The notes beneath the pieces were generated by a model. The model saw nothing but the letters and a program-made list of their open reading frames with translations, was not told the origin of the DNA and searched no databases. A DNA stretch of 64,000 bases from G965214625 sp965214625 (lineage in GTDB: Bacteria; Pseudomonadota; Gammaproteobacteria; Arenicellales; Poriferihabitantaceae), in contig OZ243962.1 of NCBI GenBank assembly GCA_965214625.1, positions 1,798,001-1,862,000 on the forward strand, given 5' to 3'. Made by a program: the position numbers and the translations under genes. Below, piece by piece: positions 8,806 to 17,986 of this stretch (position 1 is the first letter of the stretch; each line of letters opens with the position of its first letter).

Positions 8806-9519
8806 TTACAGGGAAAGCAGTTTCCACTCCTTGTTGACAAAGCCAAATATGGGTGTGAAGTTGGTTTTGTAGCTCATTTTTTTACAGCCTTTGATCCAAT
8901 AACCGAGATAGACCCAGTCGAGTTGCATCCTCTTGACATATTCTATTTGTTTCATGATCGCAAAGGTGCCGAGACTCCGTCTGCTCAGATCGGGATCAAA
9001 AAATGTATACACTGCCGAAAGACCGTCATCCGGCAAATCACAGATGGACAGGGCGACCAGAATGTCGTTTATGCGAAATTCCATGCACACGGTTTCAATG
9101 GGAGAGTCGATCATGAAGTGCTTGTATCGGGCGGGGTCGTCCTGGTCCATCACATCGCCGGCATGCCGCCATGATTGATAGCGCCGGTACAGATCAAAGT
9201 GCTCGTCTTTGTACTGGGCAGGGACTATGGTGGTATAGATATCGCGGTTACGTTTGTAGGTTCGACGTTGTGCCCGATTGGGCACATAGTCGCTGGCGGG
9301 AATGCGTACAGAGATACAGGCATTGCAGTTTCGGCAGTGTGGGCGATAAATAATGTCTCCACTGCGCCTGAACCCGGATTTCAGCAACAGGCTGAACAGT
9401 GCGTTATCAACCTGATAATCAGGATCGATCTGTACGGCAGCGGCGGTTTCCGGCTTGAGATAGTCGCACGGATAGGGCGACGAGAAAAGCAGCTTCGGCT
9501 GGTTGGACAGGATATTCAC
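8806..9519 (-). CDS. bpt: Aspartate/glutamate leucyltransferase (bacterial N-degron transferase)
   Basis: This ATE/Bpt-family enzyme transfers leucine from Leu-tRNA to N-terminal Asp or Glu, marking proteins for ClpS-ClpAP. The Cys-rich N-terminal motif YRPHCRNCNACISVRI and the family motif YLGYWIKGCKKMSYK support this. An open frame extends upstream, but the natural start is GTG 9519 (NILSNQPKLLFSSPY follows), giving 237 residues, the family norm. The GTG overlaps the TAG stop of aat by one base, implying coupled translation of the two N-degron enzymes. Confidence 0.93.
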   Translation of the reverse strand: MNILSNQPKLLFSSPYPCDYLKPETAAAVQIDPDYQVDNALFSLLLKSGFRRSGDIIYRPHCRNCNACISVRIPASDYVPNRAQRRTYKRNRDIYTTIVPAQYKDEHFDLYRRYQSWRHAGDVMDQDDPARYKHFMIDSPIETVCMEFRINDILVALSICDLPDDGLSAVYTFFDPDLSRRSLGTFAIMKQIEYVKRMQLDWVYLGYWIKGCKKMSYKTNFTPIFGFVNKEWKLLSL

Positions 9520-10223
9520 TAAAAACCGGCAACCGATGTTGCCCCCTCTCGATTCCAAATACCGGGTTTCCCACACAAAGATAATGACGATTCTAACGCT
9601 TTCAGGAATGCAGGGCGAGCGATTTCCTCTGCACCAAGACTTAATAGATGAGGCGAGGTGACCTGACAATCGACCAGTTTGAAATTCCACTGAATCAAGT
9701 AAGGCACCAGATATGACAAGGCCGCCTTGGAGGCATCGCTGACGTGGCTGAACATGCTTTCACCAAAAAACACGCCACCGATAGCAAGGCCGTACAATCC
9801 GCCGACCAATCGATTGTTTTGCCAGGTTTCGACAGAGTGGGCGACACCCAGGCTATGCAGCTCGAGATAGGCCTGTTTCATCTCGTCATGGATCCAGGTT
9901 CCCGACTGTTTTTCCCTTGGCGAAGCACAGGCATGGATCACCGATCTGAAATCGCGATCCATGGAAAAACAAAATTGCTTGCGTTTGATCGATTTGCGGA
10001 GACTTCGCGGTGTCTTGTATTTTTGCGGAAACAGGACGCACCGTGGATCAGGAGACCACCATAAAATAGGTTGATCGGCGCTATACCACGGGAAAATCCC
10101 GCTACGGTAAGCTCTGAGCAAGCGCTGCGAACTGAGGTCTCCCCCGATGGCCAGTAGCCCATCGTTGTCTGCCTGGTGGGCCGGGACCGGGAAATACTCG
10201 ATTTTTCGACTGAAACGCTGCAT
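9519..10223 (-). CDS. aat: Leucyl/phenylalanyl-tRNA--protein transferase
   Basis: Aat adds Leu or Phe to N-terminal Arg, Lys or Met. The 234-residue protein begins with the usual beta strands and AIGGDLSSQRLLRAYRSGIFPWY, then WWSPDPRCVLFP and GGLYGLAIGGVFFGESMFS, all diagnostic. It is the first gene of the aat-bpt pair and is divergent from tsaD, with about 40 bases between the starts. Confidence 0.97.
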   Translation of the reverse strand: MQRFSRKIEYFPVPAHQADNDGLLAIGGDLSSQRLLRAYRSGIFPWYSADQPILWWSPDPRCVLFPQKYKTPRSLRKSIKRKQFCFSMDRDFRSVIHACASPREKQSGTWIHDEMKQAYLELHSLGVAHSVETWQNNRLVGGLYGLAIGGVFFGESMFSHVSDASKAALSYLVPYLIQWNFKLVDCQVTSPHLLSLGAEEIARPAFLKALESSLSLCGKPGIWNREGATSVAGF

Positions 10224-10266
10224 TCCTTAAAAATACCTGTTTGAACAGATATTGTACAATCATGTG

Positions 10267-11289
10267 ATGAAGATTTTAGGTATTGAAACCTCGTGCGATG
10301 ATACCGGGGTCGCGATTTATGATAGCACCGAAGGAAGCGTCATTCACCGACTGGCATCACAAGTCAATTTGCATCAGCCTTATGGTGGGGTTGTCCCTGA
10401 ACTCGCAGCGCGAAACCATATTGGGACGTTGCTACCCCTGGTGGATCATATCCTCAAAGCGTCCATGGATCATCATTCAGGCATCGATGCGATTGCCTAT
10501 ACCGCGGGACCCGGTCTGGCAGGCGCATTGCTGGTCGGGGCCTCCGTGGGTAAAAGTCTTGCCCAGGCGTGGGATATTCCTGCCGTTGGCGTGCATCATA
10601 TGGAAGGACACCTGTTGGCGCCCATGTTGGATGCCGATCCACCTGATTTTCCATTTGTTGCGCTGCTGGTCTCGGGTGGTCACACTTTATTGGTCGATGT
10701 GGAATCCGAGGGGTGTTATCAGGTCCTGGGGCAATCCTTGGATGATGCGGCCGGAGAAGCATTTGACAAAACGGCGAAGCTGCTTGGACTTCCCTATCCA
10801 GGAGGGCCTGCCATTGCCCGAGCTGCGCTGGGTGGTGATCCGGAACGATTTCATTTTCCGCGCCCGATGACCCAACGACCAGGACTGGATTTCAGCTTCA
10901 GCGGTTTAAAGACATTCGCAAGAAACACGGCAGACAATCACACGCTAGACTCGCAAACGATTGCCGATATTGCTCTGGCGTTTGAATTGGCGGTTGCAGA
11001 AACATTGGGAATCAAGTGCCTCAGGGCGCTCAAGTACAAAAAGCGAGACCGACTGGTTGTGGCTGGCGGTGTCGGGGCGAACCAACGACTGAGACAGCAT
11101 CTCCAACAGCTTGTGTCCGACTCACGGTGTGCAGTGTCTTTCCCCCGCCCTGAATTTTGTACCGATAACGGTGCCATGATCGCGTATGCAGGCTATGTCA
11201 GAATAAAGCTTAATCCACCCCTGGTGGAGCGGTTGAACACGGATGCTGCATTTCAAGTTTACCCCCGATGGAACCTGGAAGCGATTTAG
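10267..11289 (+). CDS. tsaD: tRNA N6-threonylcarbamoyladenosine transferase TsaD
   Basis: TsaD transfers the threonylcarbamoyl group to A37 of ANN-decoding tRNAs with TsaB and TsaE. It begins MKILGIETSCDDTGVAIYD, carries the metal-binding HHMEGHLL, and later GGVGANQRLR and CTDNGAMIAYAG. In-frame TTG and GTG codons lie a few residues upstream, but ATG 10267 gives 340 residues and matches the family N-terminus. Confidence 0.97.
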   Translation: MKILGIETSCDDTGVAIYDSTEGSVIHRLASQVNLHQPYGGVVPELAARNHIGTLLPLVDHILKASMDHHSGIDAIAYTAGPGLAGALLVGASVGKSLAQAWDIPAVGVHHMEGHLLAPMLDADPPDFPFVALLVSGGHTLLVDVESEGCYQVLGQSLDDAAGEAFDKTAKLLGLPYPGGPAIARAALGGDPERFHFPRPMTQRPGLDFSFSGLKTFARNTADNHTLDSQTIADIALAFELAVAETLGIKCLRALKYKKRDRLVVAGGVGANQRLRQHLQQLVSDSRCAVSFPRPEFCTDNGAMIAYAGYVRIKLNPPLVERLNTDAAFQVYPRWNLEAI

Positions 11290-11393
11290 ACTGAAGCCGC
11301 TTTCGGTGCAATGACGCATTGAAGCAGCGCTTTCACCCGGCCGGAAGGCCATGCCTTGGGGTCGGTGCGACGCAGGGGAAAACCGCGGCCTTG

Positions 11394-11984
11394 TTAGTCG
11401 GTAAAACTGATTTTGCTTTCCGTGCCGGCCAATAACCTTGAAATGTTCTCTCGATGTCGCCAGAACAGCAAAACGGCAATACCCACAGAGAGCAGGAAGT
11501 AAGCATTTTCGGACAAGAGCCATAAAACCAGAAAAGGGGCCAGTGCGGCGCACACCAGTGCCGCCAAGGAGGAATAACGGAAAATCATGGCGATAATGAT
11601 CCAGATACCGAGCAATAGCCCGATCAGTGTTCCGCTCAATCCGATAAACACACCGGCGGCGGTTGCAACCCCTTTGCCCCCTTTGAACTGGAAAAACAGG
11701 GGATAGAGATGTCCAAGAAAGGCGGCGATCCCGACCAGCGAAACGGTGATCACCTGGTCGCTCAGTGTTTTTGCGACCAATATGGGAACAAGGCCTTTTA
11801 ACACATCCCCGATCAGCACAATGATTGCTGCTTTCTTGCCACCCAATCGAAGAACATTGGTTGCGCCCGGATTATGGGACCCGGTCGAACGGGGGTCCGG
11901 CAGGCGCATGATGCGACACAGCAGCACCGCGCTCGATAGTGAGCCTAACAAATAGGCCAGTGCAGGGAGAAGCAGGTTGATCAT
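11394..11984 (-). CDS. plsY: Acyl-phosphate:glycerol-3-phosphate acyltransferase PlsY
   Basis: The 196-residue inner-membrane enzyme makes lysophosphatidate from acyl phosphate. The three catalytic loops are evident: SLSSAVLLCRIM, GSHNPGATNVLR with GGKKAAIIVLIGDVLKG, and FQFKGGKGVATAAGV. Five membrane segments are expected. It is divergent from folB; tsaD, plsY, folB and folK are neighbours in many gammaproteobacteria. Confidence 0.96.
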   Translation of the reverse strand: MINLLLPALAYLLGSLSSAVLLCRIMRLPDPRSTGSHNPGATNVLRLGGKKAAIIVLIGDVLKGLVPILVAKTLSDQVITVSLVGIAAFLGHLYPLFFQFKGGKGVATAAGVFIGLSGTLIGLLLGIWIIIAMIFRYSSLAALVCAALAPFLVLWLLSENAYFLLSVGIAVLLFWRHRENISRLLAGTESKISFTD

Positions 11985-12063
11985 TCGGTGTTAATATTGG
12001 ATTGGCAGTTGTGATCCTGTCTTACAAATTGTAACTTTTCAAAACATTGTTTTAAGTAACGCT

Positions 12064-12420
12064 ATGGATATTATTTATCTTCATGGTCTTAAAGTCGACT
12101 GTATTGTCGGGGTATGGGAATGGGAGCGGCGTATTACCCAATCGGTGATTATCGATATGGACATCGGGTTTGATATTTCAAAAGCGGCCAAGAGTGATGC
12201 GCTTGAAGATACCCTGAGCTATAAGGCGGTATCGAAAAGAGTCGGGGCGTTTGTGCAGCAAGCGAAATTTGCACTGGTGGAAAAAATGGCGGAAGAGATC
12301 GCACAAATTCTGCTCAATGAGTTTGCGGTTTCATGGTGTCGGATCAAGGTGAACAAATTTGGTGCGGTCAACGGAGCGGGTGATGTGGGCGTACTGATCG
12401 AAAGAGGCAAACAATCGTGA
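12064..12420 (+). CDS. folB: Dihydroneopterin aldolase
   Basis: FolB (118 residues) cleaves dihydroneopterin to hydroxymethyl-dihydropterin and glycolaldehyde. Family marks include DIIYLHGLKVDCIVGVWEWER, DTLSYKAVSKR, and the catalytic lysine region in the late CRIKVNKFGAV. Its stop overlaps the folK start, so consecutive folate steps are coupled. Confidence 0.95.
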   Translation: MDIIYLHGLKVDCIVGVWEWERRITQSVIIDMDIGFDISKAAKSDALEDTLSYKAVSKRVGAFVQQAKFALVEKMAEEIAQILLNEFAVSWCRIKVNKFGAVNGAGDVGVLIERGKQS

Positions 12421-12905
12421 CCCATGTGGTCCTGAGTCTCGGTACCAATATCAACAGGGCGCACAATCTCTCGGGGGCAGTGAATGCGATACGAACACGC
12501 TTTGGAAAGATCGTGCACTCGCCGGTATACGAAACGTCATCGGTTGGATTTGAGGGGCCACCATTCTTGAATCTGGTCCTGGGATTTGATTCCCGTGCAT
12601 CACTCGCGGAAATCAGGTCGCAGCTCCATGAAATTGAGTCCGCAGCAGGCCGGGTAAGGGGACCGAAATCATTTTCGAGCCGGACGCTCGACATCGACAT
12701 TATCTTGTTTGGGCACTTTAATTTACGTGACAAGGGCCTCAATATCCCAAGAGACGAGATAGAGAAATATGCCTATGTGCTAAAACCGTTGTCAGACCTC
12801 TATCCGGATTTGCCCCATCCCGTCCGGGGCAGGACAATGATTGACCTGTGGCATGATTTCAAGTTGGAAGGACAAACGCTGACAGTGGTCGATTTCCGTC
12901 TTTAG
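12417..12905 (+). CDS. folK: Hydroxymethyl-dihydropterin pyrophosphokinase
   Basis: FolK (162 residues) pyrophosphorylates the FolB product. VVLSLGTNINRAHNL, SPVYETSSVGFEGPPFLN, the Mg-binding RTLDIDIILFG and the FVLKPLSDL-like stretch (YVLKPLSDLYPDLPHP) are classic. The GTG start at 12417 overlaps the folB TGA by four bases. Confidence 0.95.
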   Translation: MTHVVLSLGTNINRAHNLSGAVNAIRTRFGKIVHSPVYETSSVGFEGPPFLNLVLGFDSRASLAEIRSQLHEIESAAGRVRGPKSFSSRTLDIDIILFGHFNLRDKGLNIPRDEIEKYAYVLKPLSDLYPDLPHPVRGRTMIDLWHDFKLEGQTLTVVDFRL

Positions 12906-12989
12906 AACCACTTGTCAATGCGGGTCACATGAACGTTGGTACACGCTCTTCAAACGTGCCTTGTGCAAATCAGGCGATACTGGTAGAGG

Positions 12990-13577
12990 CTACTGGCGGA
13001 TGCCCTCGATGACCAGATACAGATCAACCGTTCGGGACGCCGGCCCGAGGTTATAGTTCATGTCGAAATCGGCCATGGTCAGGGTCGTTGTCCCTTCGAA
13101 TCCCTGTCGATACCCTCCCCAGGGATCTTTGCCGGAGCCAATTTTTTTAACGTCGATGCTCACGGGTTGGGTGACACCGTGGAGCGTCAGGTTGCCGACC
13201 AATAGCCCGGTTCCGTCACCTCGCTCCTCGTAGCCGGTACTCACAAAAGTGGCGGTCGGATATTTGGCGACATCCAGAAAGTCCTTGCCTCTGAGGTGTT
13301 TGTTTCTTTCCGCATGACTGGTTTCTACCGTCCTGGTGTCGATCTCGATTCGAATGGTGGCCGCATTTGGATCGGATTCATCATACTCGAAGGTCCCTGA
13401 AAAGTCCGGAAACGAACCGAGCACGTAGCTGTATCCTAGGTGAGAGACCTTGAACTGAATGAAGGCATGCTGTCCTTTGGTATCGATCACGTAGCGCTCT
13501 GCCAATGCGTGGTTGTTGCCAAAGAGAATGCCTATCAAGACGGTGCAAAAGACAATAAGCTGATGGTGTTTTTTCAT
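12990..13577 (-). CDS. YceI family periplasmic protein
   Basis: A lipocalin-like YceI protein, a family that binds isoprenoids such as ubiquinone precursors. The signal peptide MKKHHQLIVFCTVLIGILFGNNHALA is plain. The mature part has the typical AFIQFKVSHLGYSYVLGSFPDFSG, HLRGKDFLDVAKYPTATFVS and NLTLHGVTQPVSIDV. I placed the start at 13577 because GGGGAGAG lies just before that ATG; another ATG is four codons upstream. It is cotranscribed with the cytochrome b561 gene, the same pair as yceJ-yceI in E. coli. Confidence 0.93.
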   Translation of the reverse strand: MKKHHQLIVFCTVLIGILFGNNHALAERYVIDTKGQHAFIQFKVSHLGYSYVLGSFPDFSGTFEYDESDPNAATIRIEIDTRTVETSHAERNKHLRGKDFLDVAKYPTATFVSTGYEERGDGTGLLVGNLTLHGVTQPVSIDVKKIGSGKDPWGGYRQGFEGTTTLTMADFDMNYNLGPASRTVDLYLVIEGIRQ

Positions 13578-13606
13578 TTCTCTCCCCATGTTTGATACTC
13601 CCCGGA

Positions 13607-14152
13607 TTATGATTTTCCAATGATTCTGTTCAGTGTTTGATCTTTATCGATGAAGTGATGCTTCAAAGCTGCCAGCGCATGAACTCCAGATAAAAGGATA
13701 ATCGACACGGCAAACCAATAGTGCAACGCTCCGGCCCAGTCTTCCTGATGATCGATGTGGGTAATCGTTGCGGGTACTTCAAACCAGTCGAATACCATGA
13801 GACTGTCTCCGGTCGCAGTGGATAGCAGATAACCCATACAGACAACCATCACTAGCAATAAGTTCATCGCCCACTGTACCAAGACAGCGATACGGTGTTC
13901 AATGGGCTTGACGCCCCCGGCGGCATCCGGCCTTGGATTGAGCAGTGCCCAGACGATTCGAAACAGCAGTAGCAGCGCGAACAGAAAGCCGATACTTTTG
14001 TGATAGTCGGGCAATACGTGGTAGTCGGGATCGTAATAGTCCAGTGAAACCATGTAAAGACCCAATGAAAACTGGCCGATCACGGTCATCGCGATAACCC
14101 AGTGAAGGATAATCGTGATCCAGCCGAAACGGTGCTTTGAATTGATGAGCAT
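13607..14152 (-). CDS. Cytochrome b561 family protein (YceJ-like)
   Basis: The 181-residue four-helix membrane protein should bind two b hemes and pass electrons between quinone and a periplasmic acceptor. Candidate haem histidines are visible in IILHWVIAM, LPDYHKSIGF, WAGALHYWFAVS and SGVHALAALKHHF. It lies 29 bases upstream of yceI on the same strand, supporting a joint quinone-related role. Confidence 0.9.
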   Translation of the reverse strand: MLINSKHRFGWITIILHWVIAMTVIGQFSLGLYMVSLDYYDPDYHVLPDYHKSIGFLFALLLLFRIVWALLNPRPDAAGGVKPIEHRIAVLVQWAMNLLLVMVVCMGYLLSTATGDSLMVFDWFEVPATITHIDHQEDWAGALHYWFAVSIILLSGVHALAALKHHFIDKDQTLNRIIGKS

Positions 14153-14368
14153 GGTTTACCGGTTAGGTGCGGTTCAGTCGAGTCGATCCTCACTGAGGCG
14201 ATAGCATAGTATAGGCGAACAAGGGTATGCGCATCTGCTGCGGGCTTTTCGATCCGAAGCGGCTGCGTTTCCCGCAAACCCGCTGCCACTACGCCGTGTT
14301 GGGGTGGTGCGGTTGTCAGTGCCTTTCAAAATAGGTGGTGAGTGCCTCTACCTTTTCGATCGGTTTTC

Positions 14369-14377
14369 TGGTATAAA
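14369..14377 (+). promoter_or_regulatory. Extended -10 promoter element for rpmB-rpmG
   Basis: TGG-TATAAA at 14369-14377 is an extended -10 (TGnTATAAA) about 45 bases before the rpmB start. The -35 region is poor, which is tolerated for extended -10 promoters. The rest of 14153-14422 shows no gene. Confidence 0.45.
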
Positions 14378-14422
14378 TCGCGCCCCGATTCGGTAATTTA
14401 ATAAACAGCAGGATTAATTTCG

Positions 14423-14659
14423 ATGGCCAGAGTATGCCAAGTCACCGGGAAACAGACAATGACCGGCAACAATGTATCACACGCCCACAACAAAACACGG
14501 CGCAAGTTTTTGCCAAACCTGCATCATCGTCGATTTTGGGTCGAAAGCGAGAATCGGTGGGTCCGACTCCGGGTATCGACTTCCGGGTTGCGCGTCATTG
14601 ACAAAAAAGGAATTGATGCGGTTTTAAGTCAAATGCGTGTTCGCGGTGAGAAAATTTAG
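14423..14659 (+). CDS. rpmB: 50S ribosomal protein L28
   Basis: L28 (78 residues) begins MARVCQVTGKQTMTGNNVSHAHNKTRRKFLPNL in the classical way and continues with RRFWVESENRWVRLRVST. It is followed by rpmG, the usual rpmBG operon. Confidence 0.97.
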   Translation: MARVCQVTGKQTMTGNNVSHAHNKTRRKFLPNLHHRRFWVESENRWVRLRVSTSGLRVIDKKGIDAVLSQMRVRGEKI

Positions 14660-14698
14660 ACCCTCATCCAAGGACGGAGGGTTGATCAGGAGTAAGTG

Positions 14699-14854
14699 AT
14701 GAGAGACAAGATAAAATTAATTTCCAGTGCCGGTACCGGTCATTTTTACACGACAACCAAGAACAAGCGGACGATGACCGAAAAACTCGAGATCAAAAAA
14801 TTTGATCCGGTGGTCCGCAAACATGTCGTTTACAAGGAAGGCAAAATAAAGTAG
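14699..14854 (+). CDS. rpmG: 50S ribosomal protein L33
   Basis: This short gene (51 codons) encodes MRDKIKLISSAGTGHFYTTT followed by KNKRTMTEKLEIKKFDP and a C-terminal HVVYKEGKIK. It is the cysteine-free form of L33 (no zinc-ribbon CxxC pairs), so it is a zinc-independent paralogue type. ATG 14699 follows GATCAGGAGTAAG, a strong ribosome-binding site. Confidence 0.95.
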   Translation: MRDKIKLISSAGTGHFYTTTKNKRTMTEKLEIKKFDPVVRKHVVYKEGKIK

Positions 14855-14988
14855 CGGTCCAAACAACGGGTTTCTTTCCTCACCTGATCGGACTCACACA
14901 GGCGGGCATCGGCGATATTTTTCAGCCTGCTGAATCGACCGCGGGACGGGGGTACAGGCCCACGGGAACGGTGGGTCCGGTTGATCGT

Positions 14989-15402
14989 TTATCTTGGCCC
15001 GCTGACCACCGGAAAGGCTTGTTTCAGCCAGCCTTCAATACCGTCTGTCACATTATAGATTACCGGGTATTCTGCGGCGCGGTCCAGCCACCTCGACACC
15101 ACCTTGGATCTGACCCCGGTATGGCAAATTAGGGCAACGGGCTGATTCGGGTCGATGAGATCTGATAAAGACTTTAGCCATTTCCCGGCATCATACCGGC
15201 CATTCTTGTCAAAGAATGTCAGCCCGATACTGTTTTCGACGACCCCGGTGTGTTGCCATTCTTCGGCGCGGCGGATATCAATAATGGTGATGTTTTCGTG
15301 CAGACGATAGAATGCCAGACTGTTGATATCGACGATTTCAGCCCGAAGCGTGGCACCGGAAAACAGGGCCAACCCTAACGAAAAAACAATCGGCAAATCC
15401 AC
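14989..15402 (-). CDS. Periplasmic single-domain rhodanese
   Basis: The 137-residue protein has an N-terminal signal sequence (LPIVFSLGLALFSGATLRA) and one rhodanese domain. ITIIDIRRAEEWQHTGVV matches the rhodanese CH2A region, and the active-site loop is CHTGVRS with the catalytic cysteine. It should carry persulfide sulfur or act in thiol chemistry outside the cytoplasm. It is monocistronic and convergent with rpmG. Confidence 0.88.
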   Translation of the reverse strand: MDLPIVFSLGLALFSGATLRAEIVDINSLAFYRLHENITIIDIRRAEEWQHTGVVENSIGLTFFDKNGRYDAGKWLKSLSDLIDPNQPVALICHTGVRSKVVSRWLDRAAEYPVIYNVTDGIEGWLKQAFPVVSGPR

Positions 15403-15792
15403 CTCACGGGACTCAAATTAAATCGCACCCTCATCCATGACGAAACCATGTTGCACAGGTCCCATCATTGGTCGACATTCGGTCTGCCTCCGGTCCGGTG
15501 GACTCATTTGTTCCTTCGGATAACATGCTTTCAGCTGTCTGTGAACACAGCGGTGACGGGTTGCCATCGGCCGTGCTTGATCGAGTTTCCATCATAAAAC
15601 GCGGGGGGATGAGATTGCAATTGTCAGTAGTCATTAATTGGCCAATGGCATACTATTTCTCGAATCGATCGACGCCTCCACCGATACTGTGCTGTCGGGT
15701 GAGAAACGCAAGATGACACAGCAATTGATCGGGTGGTGGTTTATAGTCGGAGTGCGTCGGTTTGGGGCTGAATTAAAGGTGTAGAAGACGAG
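15403..15792. other. Intergenic stretch upstream of the methyltransferase gene
   Basis: No supported gene lies here. A forward frame at 15468-15716 has no recognisable feature. I looked for S-adenosylhomocysteine or SAM riboswitch cores before the methyltransferase and saw none. Confidence 0.4.
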
Positions 15793-16845
15793 ATGGCTGG
15801 GTTGATATCAAAATTGCTTAATGAGCGGGGCGTGTTGTTGGCCGATGGAGCGACCGGTTCAAATTTGTTTGATATGGGACTTCAAACCGGTGATTCACCC
15901 GAGCTATGGAATGTGACCCATCCAGATCGTGTCGCCCGACTATGTCAGAGTTTTGTCGATGCGGGTTCAGATATTGTTCTGACAAACTCATTCGGCGGGA
16001 ATCGATATCGATTAAAACTGCACGATGCGGCTGACCGGGTGCGGGAACTGAATATGAAGGCAGCACAGATCGCGCGACAGCAAATTAGGCAATCAGGCCG
16101 GGACATTCTGTTGGGTGGGTCGATAGGTCCCACAGGGGAAATATTCCAGCCGTTGGGGTCACTGAGTATCGAAGAGGCGGCGGTCGCGTTTGCCGAGCAA
16201 GCCGAGGCATTGAAAGAAGGAGGGGTTGATATGCTTTGGCTTGAAACAATGTCCTCCAAAGAGGAAGTCCAGGCAGCGGTACTGGGTGGTTCGAAGACTG
16301 CCCTGCCAATAGTGGCTACATTCAGTATCGATACGAATGGCCGAACGATGATGGGGTTATCACCTGCCGACATAGTCCGAATCTGCTATGGACTCGACAC
16401 GGTGCCCTTTGCGCTTGGCGTGAATTGTGGAGTGGGTGCTTCGGAATCGATTGCCGCAGTGATCAATGTCATGCATGCATTGAGTGGCTATGACTTTCAC
16501 CCCATTGTGATCGTCAAGGCTAACTGCGGTGTTCCCGAGTACATCGATGGCAAAATCGTTTATAGCGGAACCAAGGAAATCATGTCTGAATACACTAAAA
16601 TGGCCGTTGATGCGGGAGCCAGAATAATTGGCGGATGCTGCGGGACAACGGCGGCGCATGTCCAGGCGATGCGACAGACGTTGGACAGTTATCATAAATC
16701 CGCATCACCGGATGTTACGCGGATCGAGCACAAGTTGGGTTTGGTCTCTGCGGGTGCCAAAGCACAGTTGAGAGGGGACATGAGTATCGCAGGGGGTGCG
16801 GCCAGGGGACGTGCGCAGAGGAAGCCGGGCAGGCGCCGTCGCTAG
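15793..16845 (+). CDS. Homocysteine S-methyltransferase family protein (betaine-homocysteine type)
   Basis: The 350-residue zinc enzyme should transfer a methyl group to homocysteine to form methionine, with glycine betaine the likely donor. LLADGATGSNLFDMGL begins the barrel; the zinc cysteines are in GVNCGVG and GGCCGTT. Together with ETMSSKEEVQAAV and SGTKEIMSEY it resembles bacterial BHMT-type proteins more than MetH. The C-terminus is a very basic tail (ARGRAQRKPGRRRR). No demethylation genes lie beside it. Confidence 0.85.
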   Translation: MAGLISKLLNERGVLLADGATGSNLFDMGLQTGDSPELWNVTHPDRVARLCQSFVDAGSDIVLTNSFGGNRYRLKLHDAADRVRELNMKAAQIARQQIRQSGRDILLGGSIGPTGEIFQPLGSLSIEEAAVAFAEQAEALKEGGVDMLWLETMSSKEEVQAAVLGGSKTALPIVATFSIDTNGRTMMGLSPADIVRICYGLDTVPFALGVNCGVGASESIAAVINVMHALSGYDFHPIVIVKANCGVPEYIDGKIVYSGTKEIMSEYTKMAVDAGARIIGGCCGTTAAHVQAMRQTLDSYHKSASPDVTRIEHKLGLVSAGAKAQLRGDMSIAGGAARGRAQRKPGRRRR

Positions 16846-17014
16846 CGCAACGAAGGGCGGTCGGCCCTGTTGATGGTTTTGTGCCCCCAAAGACGTGATA
16901 ACAAACAAGATAACATGGCGTTGCTGTTGCTCTTGACCGATGCCTAACTACAATGATGGAGACGATGCAGCCAGCACCCATTGCCTGATGATGTCGTCAT
17001 CCAGGGACAACCGG

Positions 17015-17986
17015 TTAACCAAAGCGACCCACCGTTTCTTCGAGGGTGCACAAGTTGATGACCGATGAATAGTGTGGTGGACCGGTATCGCGAAATGTTT
17101 TCTTGACGATACTCTCCAAATTGGGTCTTTTCTCAGACGGGGACTCTCCTTTTCCCAGGCCGCCTCCGAATTCAATAAACGAATGGATACCGTGCTCCTT
17201 GGCGGTTAGCAAGTTTTTATGCCAAAGAACGGGATTGAAAAGCTGGAAAAAAAGCCGGGACTTGATGGCGTTCGCATCACCGTTGTGACAATGGCCGGTG
17301 TAATTCGATAAAACCGGCACAACCGGGTTTTCAAAGGGGGCTTGTTCGAGAACAACGCGAAACCGGCGTGCCGCATCAATCATATAAAAGGTATGGAAAG
17401 CCCCTTCGGTTTTCAGTCGGGTACTGCGTTTTCTGGGGAAATTTTCTGCCATGGTTTCAGTGAGTTGATGCAGATCTTCTGATCGGCCGCCGATGACATT
17501 TTGATCGGGTAAGTTACATGCGGCAACGCTGCAGTAATGCCGTTCAGCCAGCAGTTGTGCCGTGTCAAGGTCAACCATCAGGGCTTCCATTTCTCCCTCG
17601 CCCAACTTGCCCATGAGTTCACCTCTTTTTTTGACCACTGTTAAAGCCAGTTCGAAGCTCAAGGACTTGGCACAGACCAGTGCCGAATATTCCCCAAGAC
17701 TGTGTCCGGCGACAATGGCCGGCTGTACTCGTTGATCGGTGAGCGCCGAAAACACCCGGAGGCAGGCGATGGAGTGAGTGAGTAGAACCGGCTGAGTATA
17801 GCGGGTGAGATGGATTTCATCAGCCGGGTCTTCAAAGGACAGTTTTGCCATGTCGTATCCCAAAACATCGCTTGCTTCCTGATAGGTCTTTTTGACGATG
17901 TCATGGGCATTGAAAAGATCTTGACCGATTCCGCGGTATTGCGACCCTTGGCCAGGAAACAAGAATCCGATGGAGGCAGATGACAT
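17015..17986 (-). CDS. fabD: Malonyl-CoA:ACP transacylase, isolated from the fab cluster
   Basis: FabD loads malonyl groups onto ACP. Present are FLFPGQGSQYRGIGQDLF, the nucleophile GHSLGEYSALV, the carboxylate-binding arginine in KKRGELM, and the histidine in EGAFHTFYM, which is unusual compared with the common GAFHSPLM. An open frame extends upstream, but ATG 17986 matches the family start and gives 323 residues. It stands alone, away from other fatty-acid genes, so it may be a second FabD. 16846-17014 holds no gene. Confidence 0.88.
   Translation of the reverse strand: MSSASIGFLFPGQGSQYRGIGQDLFNAHDIVKKTYQEASDVLGYDMAKLSFEDPADEIHLTRYTQPVLLTHSIACLRVFSALTDQRVQPAIVAGHSLGEYSALVCAKSLSFELALTVVKKRGELMGKLGEGEMEALMVDLDTAQLLAERHYCSVAACNLPDQNVIGGRSEDLHQLTETMAENFPRKRSTRLKTEGAFHTFYMIDAARRFRVVLEQAPFENPVVPVLSNYTGHCHNGDANAIKSRLFFQLFNPVLWHKNLLTAKEHGIHSFIEFGGGLGKGESPSEKRPNLESIVKKTFRDTGPPHYSSVINLCTLEETVGRFG

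Noticed and set aside
8390..8837. Short frames on both strands between tatC and bpt
   Set aside because: They overlap each other, lack ribosome-binding sites and have no recognisable domain.
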